From Pseudomonadota bacterium (GTDB lineage: Bacteria; Pseudomonadota; Gammaproteobacteria; Burkholderiales; Methylophilaceae): a stretch of 43,054 nucleotides of DNA. Shown here piece after piece: positions 32,819 to 43,054 of the stretch. The notes under the pieces are model-generated. The model was not told where the DNA came from. It was given only the letters and a program-made list of their open reading frames with translations, and did not search any database. The first letter of the stretch is position 1, and each line of letters begins with the position of its first letter. Location: positions 1 to 43,054 of the forward strand of contig JAQCBB010000006.1 of assembly GCA_027621535.1 (NCBI GenBank), given 5' to 3'. The position numbers and the translations under genes were made by a program.

Positions 32819-34073
32819 CGATTTTGTAACAGAAAAAAATAATAGTTTTTTTGTAGAAGAGGTTGACATTAAAATACTCGCTAAGAATTATGGGACGCCC
32901 CTATACATTTACTCGAAGCATTCCATTCTTCATCAAATATTGTTGCTTCAAGAAGCTTTATCTGACATTAATCATCTGATATGTTTTGCAGTTAAATCAA
33001 ATTCCAACCTAAGTATTCTTAATTTAATAAAAAACGCAGGCTGTGGATTTGATATTGTCTCTGGTGGAGAATTAAAAAGAGTTATCGCACTTGGAAATTA
33101 TGATGCAAATGTTGTATTTTCTGGAGTTGGCAAATCTAAAGATGAAATTGAATATGCTTTAAATCATAATATTCTTGCTTTTAATATCGAATCTGAACCT
33201 GAATTAATTCGACTAAATAACATTGCAAAAAAATTTACAAAAAAAGCAAATATCTCCATCCGAGTCAATCCAAATGTTGACGCTAAAACACACCCATATA
33301 TTTCAACAGGACTCAAAGATAACAAATTTGGTCTAGACGAAAAAAAAGCGATTGAATTATATGGTCTCGCAAAAACTATGGACTTTATTAATATCACCGG
33401 GATTGATTGCCATATTGGTTCACAACTCACGGATCTATCTCCTTTTGAAGATACATTTATAAAATTATCAAATATGATAGACCATCTCAAAACTCTCGGT
33501 ATTGAATTAGATCATATTGATATCGGAGGTGGAATTGGTATCACTTATAACGATGAAAAAATAACGCCCCTCAAGCATTATGTTTCCATGATAAAAAAAT
33601 ATTTATCAAAATATAATAAAAAAATTATCCTTGAGCCTGGCCGATTAATTATTGGAAAAGCTGGAATTTTACTCACAAAAGTTGAGTACATAAAACGGTC
33701 AGAGCATAAAAACTTTATTGTTGTCGATGCTGCAATGAACGATTTAATGAGACCTGCTCTTTACGGCGCCCATCATCATGTTGTCAATATTAGTAATAAT
33801 AAAAATTCTGATGAGATGTTTGATGTTGTTGGCCCAATTTGTGAAACTGGAGATTTTTTAGCAAAAGATCGACAGATTTCAGCATCTGAAGATGATCTTC
33901 TCGCTTTTATGGATGCAGGAGCCTATGGTTTTTCTATGAGTTCTAATTATAATACACGGCCTAAAATTGCTGAAATTCTTGTTGATCAAACTGATTTCAA
34001 GTTAATTCGACAAAGAGAAACCATCGATGATTTAATTCAGCATGAAATTGAATTTGTTAATCAAAAAAAATAA
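32811..34073 (+). CDS. lysA: Diaminopimelate decarboxylase
   Basis: FAVKSNSNLSIL, VSGGELKR, HIDIGGGIGITY, EPGRLIIGKAG. ORF track opens at 32787; ATG 32811 is more likely given lptM. Confidence 0.96.
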   Translation: MNNDFVTEKNNSFFVEEVDIKILAKNYGTPLYIYSKHSILHQILLLQEALSDINHLICFAVKSNSNLSILNLIKNAGCGFDIVSGGELKRVIALGNYDANVVFSGVGKSKDEIEYALNHNILAFNIESEPELIRLNNIAKKFTKKANISIRVNPNVDAKTHPYISTGLKDNKFGLDEKKAIELYGLAKTMDFINITGIDCHIGSQLTDLSPFEDTFIKLSNMIDHLKTLGIELDHIDIGGGIGITYNDEKITPLKHYVSMIKKYLSKYNKKIILEPGRLIIGKAGILLTKVEYIKRSEHKNFIVVDAAMNDLMRPALYGAHHHVVNISNNKNSDEMFDVVGPICETGDFLAKDRQISASEDDLLAFMDAGAYGFSMSSNYNTRPKIAEILVDQTDFKLIRQRETIDDLIQHEIEFVNQKK

Positions 34074-34078
34074 TTTTC

Positions 34079-35017
34079 ATGAACAATAAGGTCATTCATA
34101 TTTCTTTAGCAAACCCAAGAGGATTTTGTGCGGGTGTTGATCGTGCCATTGAGATTGTTGAAAATGCTTTAGAAAAATATGGAAAACCTATCTATGTTCG
34201 TAACGAGGTTGTGCATAATAAATATGTCATTGAGTCATTAAAACAAAAAGGTGCAATATTTGTATATGATCTCAAGCAAGTCCCTGAAAATTCCTTCCTA
34301 ATTTATAGCGCGCATGGAGTTTCTAAAAAAGTCAAAGCAGATAGTCTCAATTACAATTTAAAATCAATTGATGCAACCTGCCCCTTGGTTACAAAAGTTC
34401 ACAAAGAAGTTAATCGATATTTGTCTGAAGATTTTGAAATACTTATGATTGGACATAGGGGTCATCCTGAGGTTGAGGGTACTTTAGGTCAAGAATCAGA
34501 TTCAAAAGGCAAGATGCATCTGATTGAGTCCTTAGAGGATGCCAAAAATATAAATATAAACAATCCTAATAAACTTGCTTTTGTCACACAAACAACCTTA
34601 TCCTTGGATGAAACAAAAGAAATTATAAATTTATTAAGACACCGCTTTCCAAACATCCAAGGTCCAAAAGCTGATGATATTTGTTATGCAACACAAAATA
34701 GACAAGATGCTGTAAAAAAATTACTACATGATGCAGATTTATTTTTAGTTGTGGGTTCGAAAAATAGCTCAAACTCAAATCGTCTCAAAGAGCTTGGCGA
34801 TAAAAATAACATAGAAAGTTATCTAATTGATGATATGAATGAATTTAATCCGCTCTGGCTTGAGAATAAAAATAAAGTCCTAATTACGGCAGGTGCATCT
34901 GCACCAGAAATACTGACTCAAGCGCTTATAAATACAATTAAAATTCACAGTCAAGTCGAAATTAAAGAAGTTAATGGTATCGAAGAAAATATTATATTTA
35001 AGCTACCAAAAATTTGA
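34079..35017 (+). CDS. ispH: 4-hydroxy-3-methylbut-2-enyl diphosphate reductase
   Basis: ANPRGFCAGVDRAIEIVE, YSAHGVSKKV, DATCPLVTKVHKE, GASAPEILTQ. Confidence 0.98.
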   Translation: MNNKVIHISLANPRGFCAGVDRAIEIVENALEKYGKPIYVRNEVVHNKYVIESLKQKGAIFVYDLKQVPENSFLIYSAHGVSKKVKADSLNYNLKSIDATCPLVTKVHKEVNRYLSEDFEILMIGHRGHPEVEGTLGQESDSKGKMHLIESLEDAKNININNPNKLAFVTQTTLSLDETKEIINLLRHRFPNIQGPKADDICYATQNRQDAVKKLLHDADLFLVVGSKNSSNSNRLKELGDKNNIESYLIDDMNEFNPLWLENKNKVLITAGASAPEILTQALINTIKIHSQVEIKEVNGIEENIIFKLPKI

Positions 35018-35460
35018 CTAAGTTAAAAAAAATTCCAATTTCATCACAAATCATTGTTTTTACCAATCAAAAACAGATTTTACTGTTACAAAGGAAAGAT
35101 AACCCCAACTACTGGCAATCTGTAACAGGTAGTTTAGAGATGAATGAAGTGCCAAGAGACTGCGCTATCCGTGAGCTATATGAAGAAACAAAACTCAATG
35201 CCAATCAATATAATTTCTTTTCACTAGGGCAGATTAATCAATACTCCATTTACCCCGAATGGCGTCATCGTTATGAGGATGGGGTCAACAACAATACCGA
35301 ACACCTCTTTGCATTACAATTACCTAAAAAAGAAAATATAATGATAAATAAAGAAGAACATTTGTCATACAAATGGCTTAATTTAGAAGATGCCATAAAG
35401 AAAGTTTTTTCTTGGACTAATCGAAAAGCACTAATTAAATTTAAAAAATTATATGAATGA
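35014..35460 (+). CDS. nudB: Dihydroneopterin triphosphate diphosphatase (Nudix)
   Basis: WQSVTGSLE...REL-YEETK Nudix box; WRHRYEDGVNNNTEHLFAL. TTG start overlapping the ispH stop (TTGA). Confidence 0.9.
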   Translation: MTKLKKIPISSQIIVFTNQKQILLLQRKDNPNYWQSVTGSLEMNEVPRDCAIRELYEETKLNANQYNFFSLGQINQYSIYPEWRHRYEDGVNNNTEHLFALQLPKKENIMINKEEHLSYKWLNLEDAIKKVFSWTNRKALIKFKKLYE

Positions 35461-36550
35461 ATCTGTAATTCAATTTGAACAATTCCATCAACTGCAAGAG
35501 GACATCTGTCAGCAAAAGATAATTGATGCAAAAAAGAAACTTAAGGATAATCTAGTTATTCTCGGTCATCATTATCAAAATGAATCAGTATATAGGCATG
35601 CGGATTTTACCGGAGATTCTTTAAAGCTTGCTCAATATACACAAGAACTAGAAGCCAAATACATTATTTTTTTAGGCGTACATTTTATGGCGGAGGTATC
35701 TAATATCCTGTCTAGAAAAGATCAAGTTACCATTCTTCCAGATTTATCAGCGGGATGTCAGATGGCTGATATGGCGGACCTACAAAAAGTTAAAAGATCA
35801 TATAGAGAATTAAATAAAGTTCTTAATTTTGACCAACAGATTACACCCATTACTTATATTAACTCGGCTGCTGATCTGAAAGCCTTTTGTGGTGATCATG
35901 ATGGAATTGTTTGTACTTCAACAAATGCCCCTAAAATTTTAGAATGGGCCTTCAAACAAAAAGAAAAAGTTTTATTTTTTCCAGATCAAAACCTAGGTAG
36001 GTGGACTGGTCATAAAATGGGCATCAAACTCGAGCAGATGGTAGTATGGGATCCTGACCTGCCCTCAGGGGGGTTAACTAGAGAACAAATTACACAATCT
36101 AAAATACTTCTATGGAAGGGTCATTGTGCAGTTCATCAAATGTTTCGATTAGAACATATCAAAAAATTTAGAGAGGAATATCCAGGTGGTTTTGTGATAT
36201 CTCACCCTGAATCACCTTTTGAAGTTTGCCTAAATTCAGATCTTGTGGGATCAACTGAGTTTATTCTCAATACCATCAAAAAAGCTGAGCCAGGTACAAA
36301 ATGGCTGGTTGGTACTGAATTAAACCTCGTCAACCGACTTGCTAATGAGATGATTAAAGAGGATAAGATGGTGAAATTCATGTCACATATTATCTGCGAA
36401 TGTTCAACTATGGCTAGAATTGATCCTCAACATCTTTCATGGGTATTAGAAAATCTAGTAGACAATAAAATTGTGAATGAAATTGTTGTACCGCCAACCA
36501 TTGCTCAATCTGCAAAAGTTGCTCTCGACAGGATGCTCACTGTTGTGTGA
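35453..36550 (+). CDS. nadA: Quinolinate synthase
   Basis: LGHHYQNESVYRHADFTGDSL, VHFMAEVSNIL, CSTMARIDPQHLSWVLE. Confidence 0.97.
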   Translation: MNESVIQFEQFHQLQEDICQQKIIDAKKKLKDNLVILGHHYQNESVYRHADFTGDSLKLAQYTQELEAKYIIFLGVHFMAEVSNILSRKDQVTILPDLSAGCQMADMADLQKVKRSYRELNKVLNFDQQITPITYINSAADLKAFCGDHDGIVCTSTNAPKILEWAFKQKEKVLFFPDQNLGRWTGHKMGIKLEQMVVWDPDLPSGGLTREQITQSKILLWKGHCAVHQMFRLEHIKKFREEYPGGFVISHPESPFEVCLNSDLVGSTEFILNTIKKAEPGTKWLVGTELNLVNRLANEMIKEDKMVKFMSHIICECSTMARIDPQHLSWVLENLVDNKIVNEIVVPPTIAQSAKVALDRMLTVV

Positions 36551-36983
36551 TTGTAATTTGTGTAAAGTTCCAATTTTACCTATCCTCTGGAGTGATGATA
36601 ATTTTCGTATCGTTCTCGTAACTGACCAAAATATCAAGGGTTACCTCAGGCTAGAGTTACTGGAGCATGTTTCGGAAATTCATCAACTTTCTCAAAGTAT
36701 TAAACACCAGATGTATTCACTTTTGAATATTATTGAAATTAATTTAATCAACATTTTTAACCCCGATAAAATTAATATAGCATCATTGGGTAATAAGACT
36801 CCTCACATTCACTGGCATATTATTTCTCGGTATAAACATGATAATTTTTTTCCTGAAAGTATTTGGTCAAAACCGACCAGAAATAATCTATTCGAAAATA
36901 CTAATGAAGAAATTTCAAATTTGAAGCATCAGCTAACAAGCATGATTAAACAACAAGACGCTGAACAGGCTTTTGATTCATAA
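36543..36983 (+). CDS. HIT-like domain protein (diadenosine tetraphosphate hydrolase-like)
   Basis: CNLC...RIVLVTDQNIKGYLRLELLEHVSEI..., NIASLGNKTPHIHWHIISRY (HxHxHx-like). Start is ambiguous: track opens at 36477, a TTG at 36543 gives LCDCNLCK. Confidence 0.85.
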   Translation: MCDCNLCKVPILPILWSDDNFRIVLVTDQNIKGYLRLELLEHVSEIHQLSQSIKHQMYSLLNIIEINLINIFNPDKINIASLGNKTPHIHWHIISRYKHDNFFPESIWSKPTRNNLFENTNEEISNLKHQLTSMIKQQDAEQAFDS

Positions 36984-37260
36984 TATGTGATTCAATAATC
37001 TCATCAATATCGCTTTCATCAATAAAGTTGTACCAAACTGCATCTGGATAAATAACCAGTAAAGGGCCTAAAGCACATCGATCAAAACATCCTGACCGAT
37101 TAATTCTCACTAATCCCTGTCCTCTTAAATTTAATTTTTTAATTTTCTGTTTCATATATTCAAATATTTTTTCTGAATTAAATTGAGTACAGCATTGGGA
37201 ACCATCCTCTCTTTGATTTAAACATATGAAAACATGATATTTATAATAATTATCTGTCAC
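36946..37260 (-). CDS. Thioredoxin-like [2Fe-2S] ferredoxin
   Basis: HVFICLNQREDGSQCC ... RINRSGCFDRCALGPLLVIYPDAVWY; conserved Cys pattern. Confidence 0.9.
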   Translation of the reverse strand: MTDNYYKYHVFICLNQREDGSQCCTQFNSEKIFEYMKQKIKKLNLRGQGLVRINRSGCFDRCALGPLLVIYPDAVWYNFIDESDIDEIIESHIMNQKPVQRLVV

Positions 37261-37996
37261 TGGTATCTCCTAAATTATTTGAAAATCTCCATACCCTTCT
37301 GATCTGAAGTGTATCGACTTTTTCTTTTATCGATTTTGGAAAAGGTGCATAGGGCGATCCAAGCCTCACTATATTTTCTGCTGCATCGTCTAGTTCCCTC
37401 ACCCCTGATGACTTATTCATTTGAATATTCATTACCTCACCCGATTGATTTAAAGTGACAGTCATAATCAACGTTTCATTAATACCACTCCTGGCTGCTT
37501 TCGGATAATTTAATGCGCCAATTTTTTCTACTTTATTTTTCCAGGATTGAAAATAGGACTGATAGTCTCTTTCTTTTGTTTGGCTTGAAATGACTTTCGT
37601 TCTTTCTTGAATCGCCTTATCCGAAATCAAGTCAGATATTTTGGATTGTATAAAATCGGAATCTATACTGATCTGTTTTGGTTTTTCTATTTCTTCAATT
37701 GGCTTTATTTCCTGATCTAATGATTCTTTTTCTTTGATGATTTCTTGTATTTTTTCTTTGAATTTTTTTTGATCTTTTTTAATTTTTTCGATGGCTTGAG
37801 GAATAATTTCTTTTTTTGGCGATGTTTCTGAAACTTGGTCATCTAATTTTTGTTGAATTTGAACAATATTCACAATGAATTCATCATTGTTGATCATTGT
37901 TTTTGTTTTGTGATTGAAGGAATATAAAACAACAATATGAATACATAAAGATATGACAATAAACAAAAAAAGATAATTATTTTTATAGTTGATCAT
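37250..37996 (-). CDS. TonB-like energy transducer, C-terminal TonB domain
   Basis: N-terminal TM, Lys/Glu-rich linker, C-terminal YPKAARSGINETLIMTVTLNQSGEVMNIQMNKSSGVRELDDAAENIVRLGSPYAPFP. Confidence 0.88.
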   Translation of the reverse strand: MINYKNNYLFLFIVISLCIHIVVLYSFNHKTKTMINNDEFIVNIVQIQQKLDDQVSETSPKKEIIPQAIEKIKKDQKKFKEKIQEIIKEKESLDQEIKPIEEIEKPKQISIDSDFIQSKISDLISDKAIQERTKVISSQTKERDYQSYFQSWKNKVEKIGALNYPKAARSGINETLIMTVTLNQSGEVMNIQMNKSSGVRELDDAAENIVRLGSPYAPFPKSIKEKVDTLQIRRVWRFSNNLGDTSDR

Positions 37997-39332
37997 GTAC
38001 CAAATAATGAATCACATTTTTCTGTAATCCATCAAAACTTCCATTACTAACAAAGACAATATTATTATATTGCTTATGAACCTGTTTAATTTTTTCCATA
38101 ATATGATTCACTTGGCTAGATATAAATCCATGTTTTAACTCGCCCATAAATTCATCTGCGTCCCAATGCAGATCTTTTGAATAAAGAATAAATGACTGCA
38201 TGCTTGATAAAACCCATCGCAGATTCTCTTTTAAATCTCCTCTTTTCATTGTATTGGACCTTGGATCAACTATAAATAAAGTACTTTCTTTGTTAAATTC
38301 CTCTTGAAAGGTTTTTACTATGAACTCTATTGCCGTGGGGTGATGCGCAAAGTCATCATAAATTTTTAACGTCTTTGATTGATAAATTAATTCTAAACGA
38401 CGGGCTGTATTCTTGAACCCTGCTAAAGAAGTGAGTGCTTTATCTTCACTAATACCTACATGTTTTACAGCGGATATCGCAGCTAAAGCATTTAATTTGT
38501 TATGCTCACCCACTAAATTTTTACTGAGTTCGCCAATCTTGTGATTCTTGTAATACAGTTGACCATTTCCATTTTTTTTGATGTGTAAAGATTGTTCTGA
38601 ATTAAAATTATCTAATTCTGACCATACTCCCATAGCCAATGTTTTTTTTATATTTTCATCTTGATCATTGGCTAGAATTTTTCCTATTTTTGGAATTATT
38701 CTTATCAGTTGATGAAAATGTTTTTGAATGTGATTTAAATCTTCAAAAATATCTGCATGATCAAACTCTATATTATTAATCACTAAAGTTTTTGGATGGT
38801 AGTGCACAAATTTTGAGCGTTTATCAAAAAAAGCCGTATCGTATTCATCGGCTTCAATAACAAAAAATGGAGAATCACTTTTTGAGAGCTGACTGCTTCT
38901 TTTAAAATTACCTGGTATCCCCCCAATAAGATAACCACAATCGATGCCGTTATCTCGAAGTATCCAATTGATCATGGACGAAGTTGTTGTTTTTCCGTGC
39001 GTACCCGATACCGCAATGACCCATTTACCTTTTAAAATATTTTGGTAAAGCCACTCTGGCCCGGATTGAAAATAATGATTCTGATTGAGAATAGCCTCCA
39101 TTAAGCTATTTCCGCGAGAGACGACATTGCCAATGATGAAGAGATCAGGTTTTAAACTTAATTGAGATTCATCATAGCCCTCAATGACGCTGATGCCTAA
39201 AGAATCAAGAAAAGTTGACATTGGAGGATAAACATTTTGATCACATCCAGTCACTTTATGCCCCAATTCAGTGGCCAAGGCAGCAAGTCCTGCCATGAAT
39301 GTTCCGCAGATACCTAAAACATGAATATGCAT
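37983..39332 (-). CDS. mpl: UDP-N-acetylmuramate:L-alanyl-gamma-D-glutamyl-meso-diaminopimelate ligase
   Basis: HVLGICGTFMAGLAALATELGHKVTGCDQNVYPPMST, VSGTHGKTTTSSMI, DDFAHHPTAI. Confidence 0.96.
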   Translation of the reverse strand: MHIHVLGICGTFMAGLAALATELGHKVTGCDQNVYPPMSTFLDSLGISVIEGYDESQLSLKPDLFIIGNVVSRGNSLMEAILNQNHYFQSGPEWLYQNILKGKWVIAVSGTHGKTTTSSMINWILRDNGIDCGYLIGGIPGNFKRSSQLSKSDSPFFVIEADEYDTAFFDKRSKFVHYHPKTLVINNIEFDHADIFEDLNHIQKHFHQLIRIIPKIGKILANDQDENIKKTLAMGVWSELDNFNSEQSLHIKKNGNGQLYYKNHKIGELSKNLVGEHNKLNALAAISAVKHVGISEDKALTSLAGFKNTARRLELIYQSKTLKIYDDFAHHPTAIEFIVKTFQEEFNKESTLFIVDPRSNTMKRGDLKENLRWVLSSMQSFILYSKDLHWDADEFMGELKHGFISSQVNHIMEKIKQVHKQYNNIVFVSNGSFDGLQKNVIHYLVHDQL

Positions 39333-39336
39333 AAAA

Positions 39337-42300
39337 TTACTTTATATGAGTCGCAAGCAAACGTCGAGCTTGATCTAAGCTCACCTCAGCTCTCTTAGCA
39401 AAATCTTCTACTTGATCGAGATCAATTTTATCAACACTAAAATAGGTTGAATCCGGATGAGCAAAATAAAACCCTGAAACCGATGATGCTGGGATCATTG
39501 CATAGTTCTCAGTTAGACTCATCCCAATTTCATCTGTCTGTAAAAATGAGAAGATCTCCTCTTTTATTGAATGTTCTGGGCAGGCTGGATAGCCAGGGGC
39601 AGGTCGAATTCCCATGTATTTTTCTTGAACTAAATCTTCATTGGATAGATTTTCTTGTTGAGCATAACCCCATAAATCTTTACGGACTCTTTGATGCATA
39701 TATTCCGCACAGGACTCAGCTAATCGATCCATCAGTGCTTTAAACATGATTGAACCATAATCATCTTTATTATTTTCAAACTGTTTCAGATAAAAATCTG
39801 CACCGTCTCCAGCAGTCACCGCAAACATTCCGATGTAATCATCGAGTCCTGACTCTTTAGGTGCGATAAAATCACTCAGGGACAAATTGGGTTTAGCTTC
39901 ATTATTAATCACAGGTTTTTTGGTTTGCTGCCTCAACGTATGAAAAGTAAATAGGGGTTCATTATTTTCATTGAGTATCTCAATATCGTCATTGATAGAC
40001 GATGCTTTACAAAATCCAACAACGGCATGTGCTTTTAATTTTCGATCATTAATAATTTTATTGAGCATAGCTTGGGCATCCGCAAACAGTTGAGTTGCGG
40101 TATCACCAACTACTTTATCCTCAAGAATTTTTGGGAAGTGTCCTGCCAAATCCCATGTTTTAAAAAATGGAGTCCAATCAATAAATTCAGCGAGATCCCC
40201 TAAATTTAAATTTCTAAAAGTTCGCCTTCCGATAAATTTAGGCTTTACTGGATTGAAAGATAAAGATAATTTATTTTTTCTCGCATCAGCCAGTGAAATA
40301 TATTCTGGTCCTTTTTTCTGGCTGTGTAATTTACGAACATTGTCATAATCACTCTTCAGCTTTTCAATATATTCATTTTTTGTTTCAGGTGATAATAAAG
40401 ATTGCATCACTGAAACCGAACGAGAAGCATCGGCAACATGGACCACTGGTCCTTCATAATTCGGGGATATTTTCACAGCGGTATGGGCTCGGGATGTAGT
40501 CGCGCCTCCAATAAGTAACGGCATCTTCACCGACCTAAAATAAGGATCACGCTGCATCTCACTCGCCACATGCGCCATCTCCTCTAATGAGGGGGTAATC
40601 AGTCCTGACAAACCAATGATGTCAACATTTTCTTCTTTTGCTTTGTTTAATATTTCTGCGCAAGGAACCATCACACCCATATTGACCACTTCAAAGTTAT
40701 TACATTGCAACACCACAGACACAATATTCTTACCAATATCATGCACATCACCTTTAACGGTTGCAATTAACATTTTTCCTTTAGGTTTAGACTTTTTTCC
40801 GGTTCTAGCCTCTTCTGCTTCTTTTTCTTTTTCGATATAGGGTATCAAATGGGCAACAGCCTGCTTCATGACTCGAGCCGATTTAACCACCTGTGGCAGA
40901 AACATTTTGCCCTCGGCAAATAAATCACCGACAACATTCATACCATCCATTAGAGGACCTTCAATAACGTTAATGGGCTTCCCTCCCTGGTTAGCAACTT
41001 GAATCCGGGCCTCTTCAGTATCCTCTTCAATAAAATTAGTGATGCCATGAATTAAGGCATACTCAATTTTCTTTTCAACAGACACAGGATTATTTTCATC
41101 GCCTCGCCACTCATCTGTTTCTTTTTCTTTTTTCTTACCTTGAAGTGATCCGGCAATATCAATCATCCGATCCGTGGCATCGGTTTTTCGATTTAAAACC
41201 ACATCCTCGACTATTGTTTTTAATTCTTCCGACAGGTCATCAATGACCCCAATCATGCCTGCATTCACGATTCCCATGGTCATACCATTTTTAACAGCAT
41301 GGTTTAGGAAGACCGTGTGAATCGCTTCGCGTGCTGCTTCATTTCCTCTAAAACTAAAACTCACATTGGACACACCGCCTGAAATTTTCGCATGCGGTAA
41401 ATTATCTTTGATCCATTTTGTTGCATTAATAAAGTCCACAGCATAATTATTATGCTCAGGTATACCGGTTGCAATGGCAAAAATGTTTGGGTCAAATATA
41501 ATATCTTCTACTGGGAAACCCACTTGATCCCTTAAAATTTGATACGCTCTCTCACAGATTTCAATTTTTCTCTGATAAGTATCGGCTTGTCCTTGTTCAT
41601 CAAACGCCATCACAATCACTGCAGCACCATATCTGAGGCATAACTTAGCTTGATGAATGAATAACTCTTCACCTTCTTTTAAAGAGATAGAGTTTACAAT
41701 CGGTTTACCTTGGACACATTTAAGCCCAGCCTCGATCACAGACCATTTAGAGGAGTCAATCATAATAGGCACTCTGGAAATATCCGGCTCAGAGGCAATT
41801 AAGTTTAAAAATTTCACCATGGCTTTTTCAGCATCTAACATGCCTTCATCCATATTAATGTCAATAATCTGTGCGCCATTTTCCACCTGCTGCCTTGCTA
41901 CAACAACAGCTTCTTCGTATTGTTCCTCAATGATAAGCTTAGCAAAGGCTCTTGATCCAGTCACATTGGTTCTTTCACCCACATTGATAAATAATTCAGA
42001 ATCACCAATCACCATCGGCTCAAGTCCCGACAGGCGCATTTTGCTGTCAATTTTTGGAACTAATCTTGGTCGACATGCTTTTAAGCTTTCTGCAATCGCA
42101 GCAATATGCTCTGGTGTCGTTCCACAACAACCGCCAGCAACATTCACAAAACCACTTTCAGCAAATTCTTTTAATAAACCTGAAGTGTCATGGGGTTTTT
42201 CATCAAACCCCGTATCGGACATTGGATTTGGAAGACCTGCGTTGGGATAAATACAAACAAAAGTATCTGCAATGTGTGACAGCTCCTCTGCATAGGGTCG

Positions 42301-43054
42301 CATTAGGGCGGCTCCCAGTGCACAATTTAATCCAATGGTCAGTGGTTTTGCATGACGAATTGAGTTCCAAAATGCAGTGACCGTTTGTCCTGATAAAATT
42401 CTTCCAGAGGCATCTGTCACCGTTCCCGAGATCATAATCGGCAGGGTAGTTTGTTTTTTTTCAAAGATCGATTGCACGGCAAAAATAGCGGCTTTACAGT
42501 TGAGAGTATCAAACACTGTTTCAATCAGAATGATATCGGCTCCTGCATCAATGAGCACCTCTGCCTGTTCAGCATAAGACTCGCATAACTGATCAAAATT
42601 AACGTTTCTCGCCCCTGGATCATTCACGTCAGGGGAGATGGACGCAGTTTTTGGAGTAGGGCCTATGGCGCCCGCAACAAATCTAGGTTTATCATCTGTG
42701 GAATATTTTTGGGCAGCGGCTTTCGCTAATTTGACCGACTCGGTATTCATCTCTTTGACCAGGTCGGTCATGAAATAATCATCCTGAGCAATACTATTTG
42801 CCCCAAAGGTATTGGTTTCAATAATATCAGCGCCAGCAGCAAGATAATCCTCATGGATCTTTTGAATCACATGCGGCTGGGTAATGGATAATAATTCATT
42901 GTTTCCCTTAAGGAAAAGCTCACGCTCTCCTTTTGGTGCTGAAAAGTCTTTAAAACAATTCCCCCGATAATCATCCTCAGTAAATTTTTGCTGCTGAATC
43001 ATGGTTCCCATGGCCCCATCCATGATGAGGATTCTTTTGCCAAGCTCTTGCTTT
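39337..43054 (-). CDS. metH: Cobalamin-dependent methionine synthase (5' end cut by right window edge)
   Basis: [30 protein letters not shown] (B12 site), [10 protein letters not shown], activation domain [13 protein letters not shown]. Frame continues upstream of ATG 43023 as [17 protein letters not shown] to the window edge. Confidence 0.98.
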   Translation of the reverse strand, partial: KQELGKRILIMDGAMGTMIQQQKFTEDDYRGNCFKDFSAPKGERELFLKGNNELLSITQPHVIQKIHEDYLAAGADIIETNTFGANSIAQDDYFMTDLVKEMNTESVKLAKAAAQKYSTDDKPRFVAGAIGPTPKTASISPDVNDPGARNVNFDQLCESYAEQAEVLIDAGADIILIETVFDTLNCKAAIFAVQSIFEKKQTTLPIMISGTVTDASGRILSGQTVTAFWNSIRHAKPLTIGLNCALGAALMRPYAEELSHIADTFVCIYPNAGLPNPMSDTGFDEKPHDTSGLLKEFAESGFVNVAGGCCGTTPEHIAAIAESLKACRPRLVPKIDSKMRLSGLEPMVIGDSELFINVGERTNVTGSRAFAKLIIEEQYEEAVVVARQQVENGAQIIDINMDEGMLDAEKAMVKFLNLIASEPDISRVPIMIDSSKWSVIEAGLKCVQGKPIVNSISLKEGEELFIHQAKLCLRYGAAVIVMAFDEQGQADTYQRKIEICERAYQILRDQVGFPVEDIIFDPNIFAIATGIPEHNNYAVDFINATKWIKDNLPHAKISGGVSNVSFSFRGNEAAREAIHTVFLNHAVKNGMTMGIVNAGMIGVIDDLSEELKTIVEDVVLNRKTDATDRMIDIAGSLQGKKKEKETDEWRGDENNPVSVEKKIEYALIHGITNFIEEDTEEARIQVANQGGKPINVIEGPLMDGMNVVGDLFAEGKMFLPQVVKSARVMKQAVAHLIPYIEKEKEAEEARTGKKSKPKGKMLIATVKGDVHDIGKNIVSVVLQCNNFEVVNMGVMVPCAEILNKAKEENVDIIGLSGLITPSLEEMAHVASEMQRDPYFRSVKMPLLIGGATTSRAHTAVKISPNYEGPVVHVADASRSVSVMQSLLSPETKNEYIEKLKSDYDNVRKLHSQKKGPEYISLADARKNKLSLSFNPVKPKFIGRRTFRNLNLGDLAEFIDWTPFFKTWDLAGHFPKILEDKVVGDTATQLFADAQAMLNKIINDRKLKAHAVVGFCKASSINDDIEILNENNEPLFTFHTLRQQTKKPVINNEAKPNLSLSDFIAPKESGLDDYIGMFAVTAGDGADFYLKQFENNKDDYGSIMFKALMDRLAESCAEYMHQRVRKDLWGYAQQENLSNEDLVQEKYMGIRPAPGYPACPEHSIKEEIFSFLQTDEIGMSLTENYAMIPASSVSGFYFAHPDSTYFSVDKIDLDQVEDFAKRAEVSLDQARRLLATHIK

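Noticed and set aside
41657-42250. 197-aa plus-strand ORF antisense to metH
   Set aside because: Long, but entirely within the conserved metH coding sequence on the other strand; translation has no recognisable domain and is explained by codon composition.
1-43054. Mobile elements, prophage, CRISPR, toxin-antitoxin or defence island
   Set aside because: No transposase, integrase, repeat-spacer array or defence-like genes seen; all sizeable ORFs fit housekeeping families and there is almost no spare space.
1-43054. tRNA or rRNA genes
   Set aside because: None of the few intergenic gaps is suitable; only two exceed 80 nt and neither reads as a tRNA cloverleaf.

Overview
The window is a very compact, AT-rich bacterial chromosomal segment. 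Gene content and order suggest a streamlined betaproteobacterium; a methylotroph of the Methylophilaceae (OM43 / Methylopumilus-like) is my guess, not a proof. I read 46 protein genes, two of them cut by the window edges (aroB on the left, metH on the right). I saw no tRNA/rRNA genes, CRISPR arrays, IS elements or prophage genes. Gene blocks: aroB-aroK; ponA plus a 201-aa unknown; rpe-gph-trpEGDC-hemB; hemA-prfA-prmC-metX-metW-ampG; xth; pyrE; gatCAB; mreBCD-mrdA-rodA-rlpA-ybeD-lipB-lipA-gshA-gshB-apbE-(NusG_II)-(Gx transporter); lptM-lysA-ispH-nudB-nadA-HIT; and metH-mpl-tonB-like-ferredoxin. Nearly all of it is conserved housekeeping. I found no clear-cut new defence or biosynthetic system. 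The best second-look items are: (1) extreme compaction, with about 330 nt non-coding by my count, all four convergent gene pairs overlapping tail-to-tail, and the xth/pyrE start codons diverging with only 2 nt between them; (2) the apbE-NusG_II-Gx transporter module attached to glutathione synthesis; (3) a 56-aa LptM-like lipoprotein gene missed by the ORF track; (4) the 201-aa unknown after ponA, which resembles a degenerate nucleotidyltransferase.
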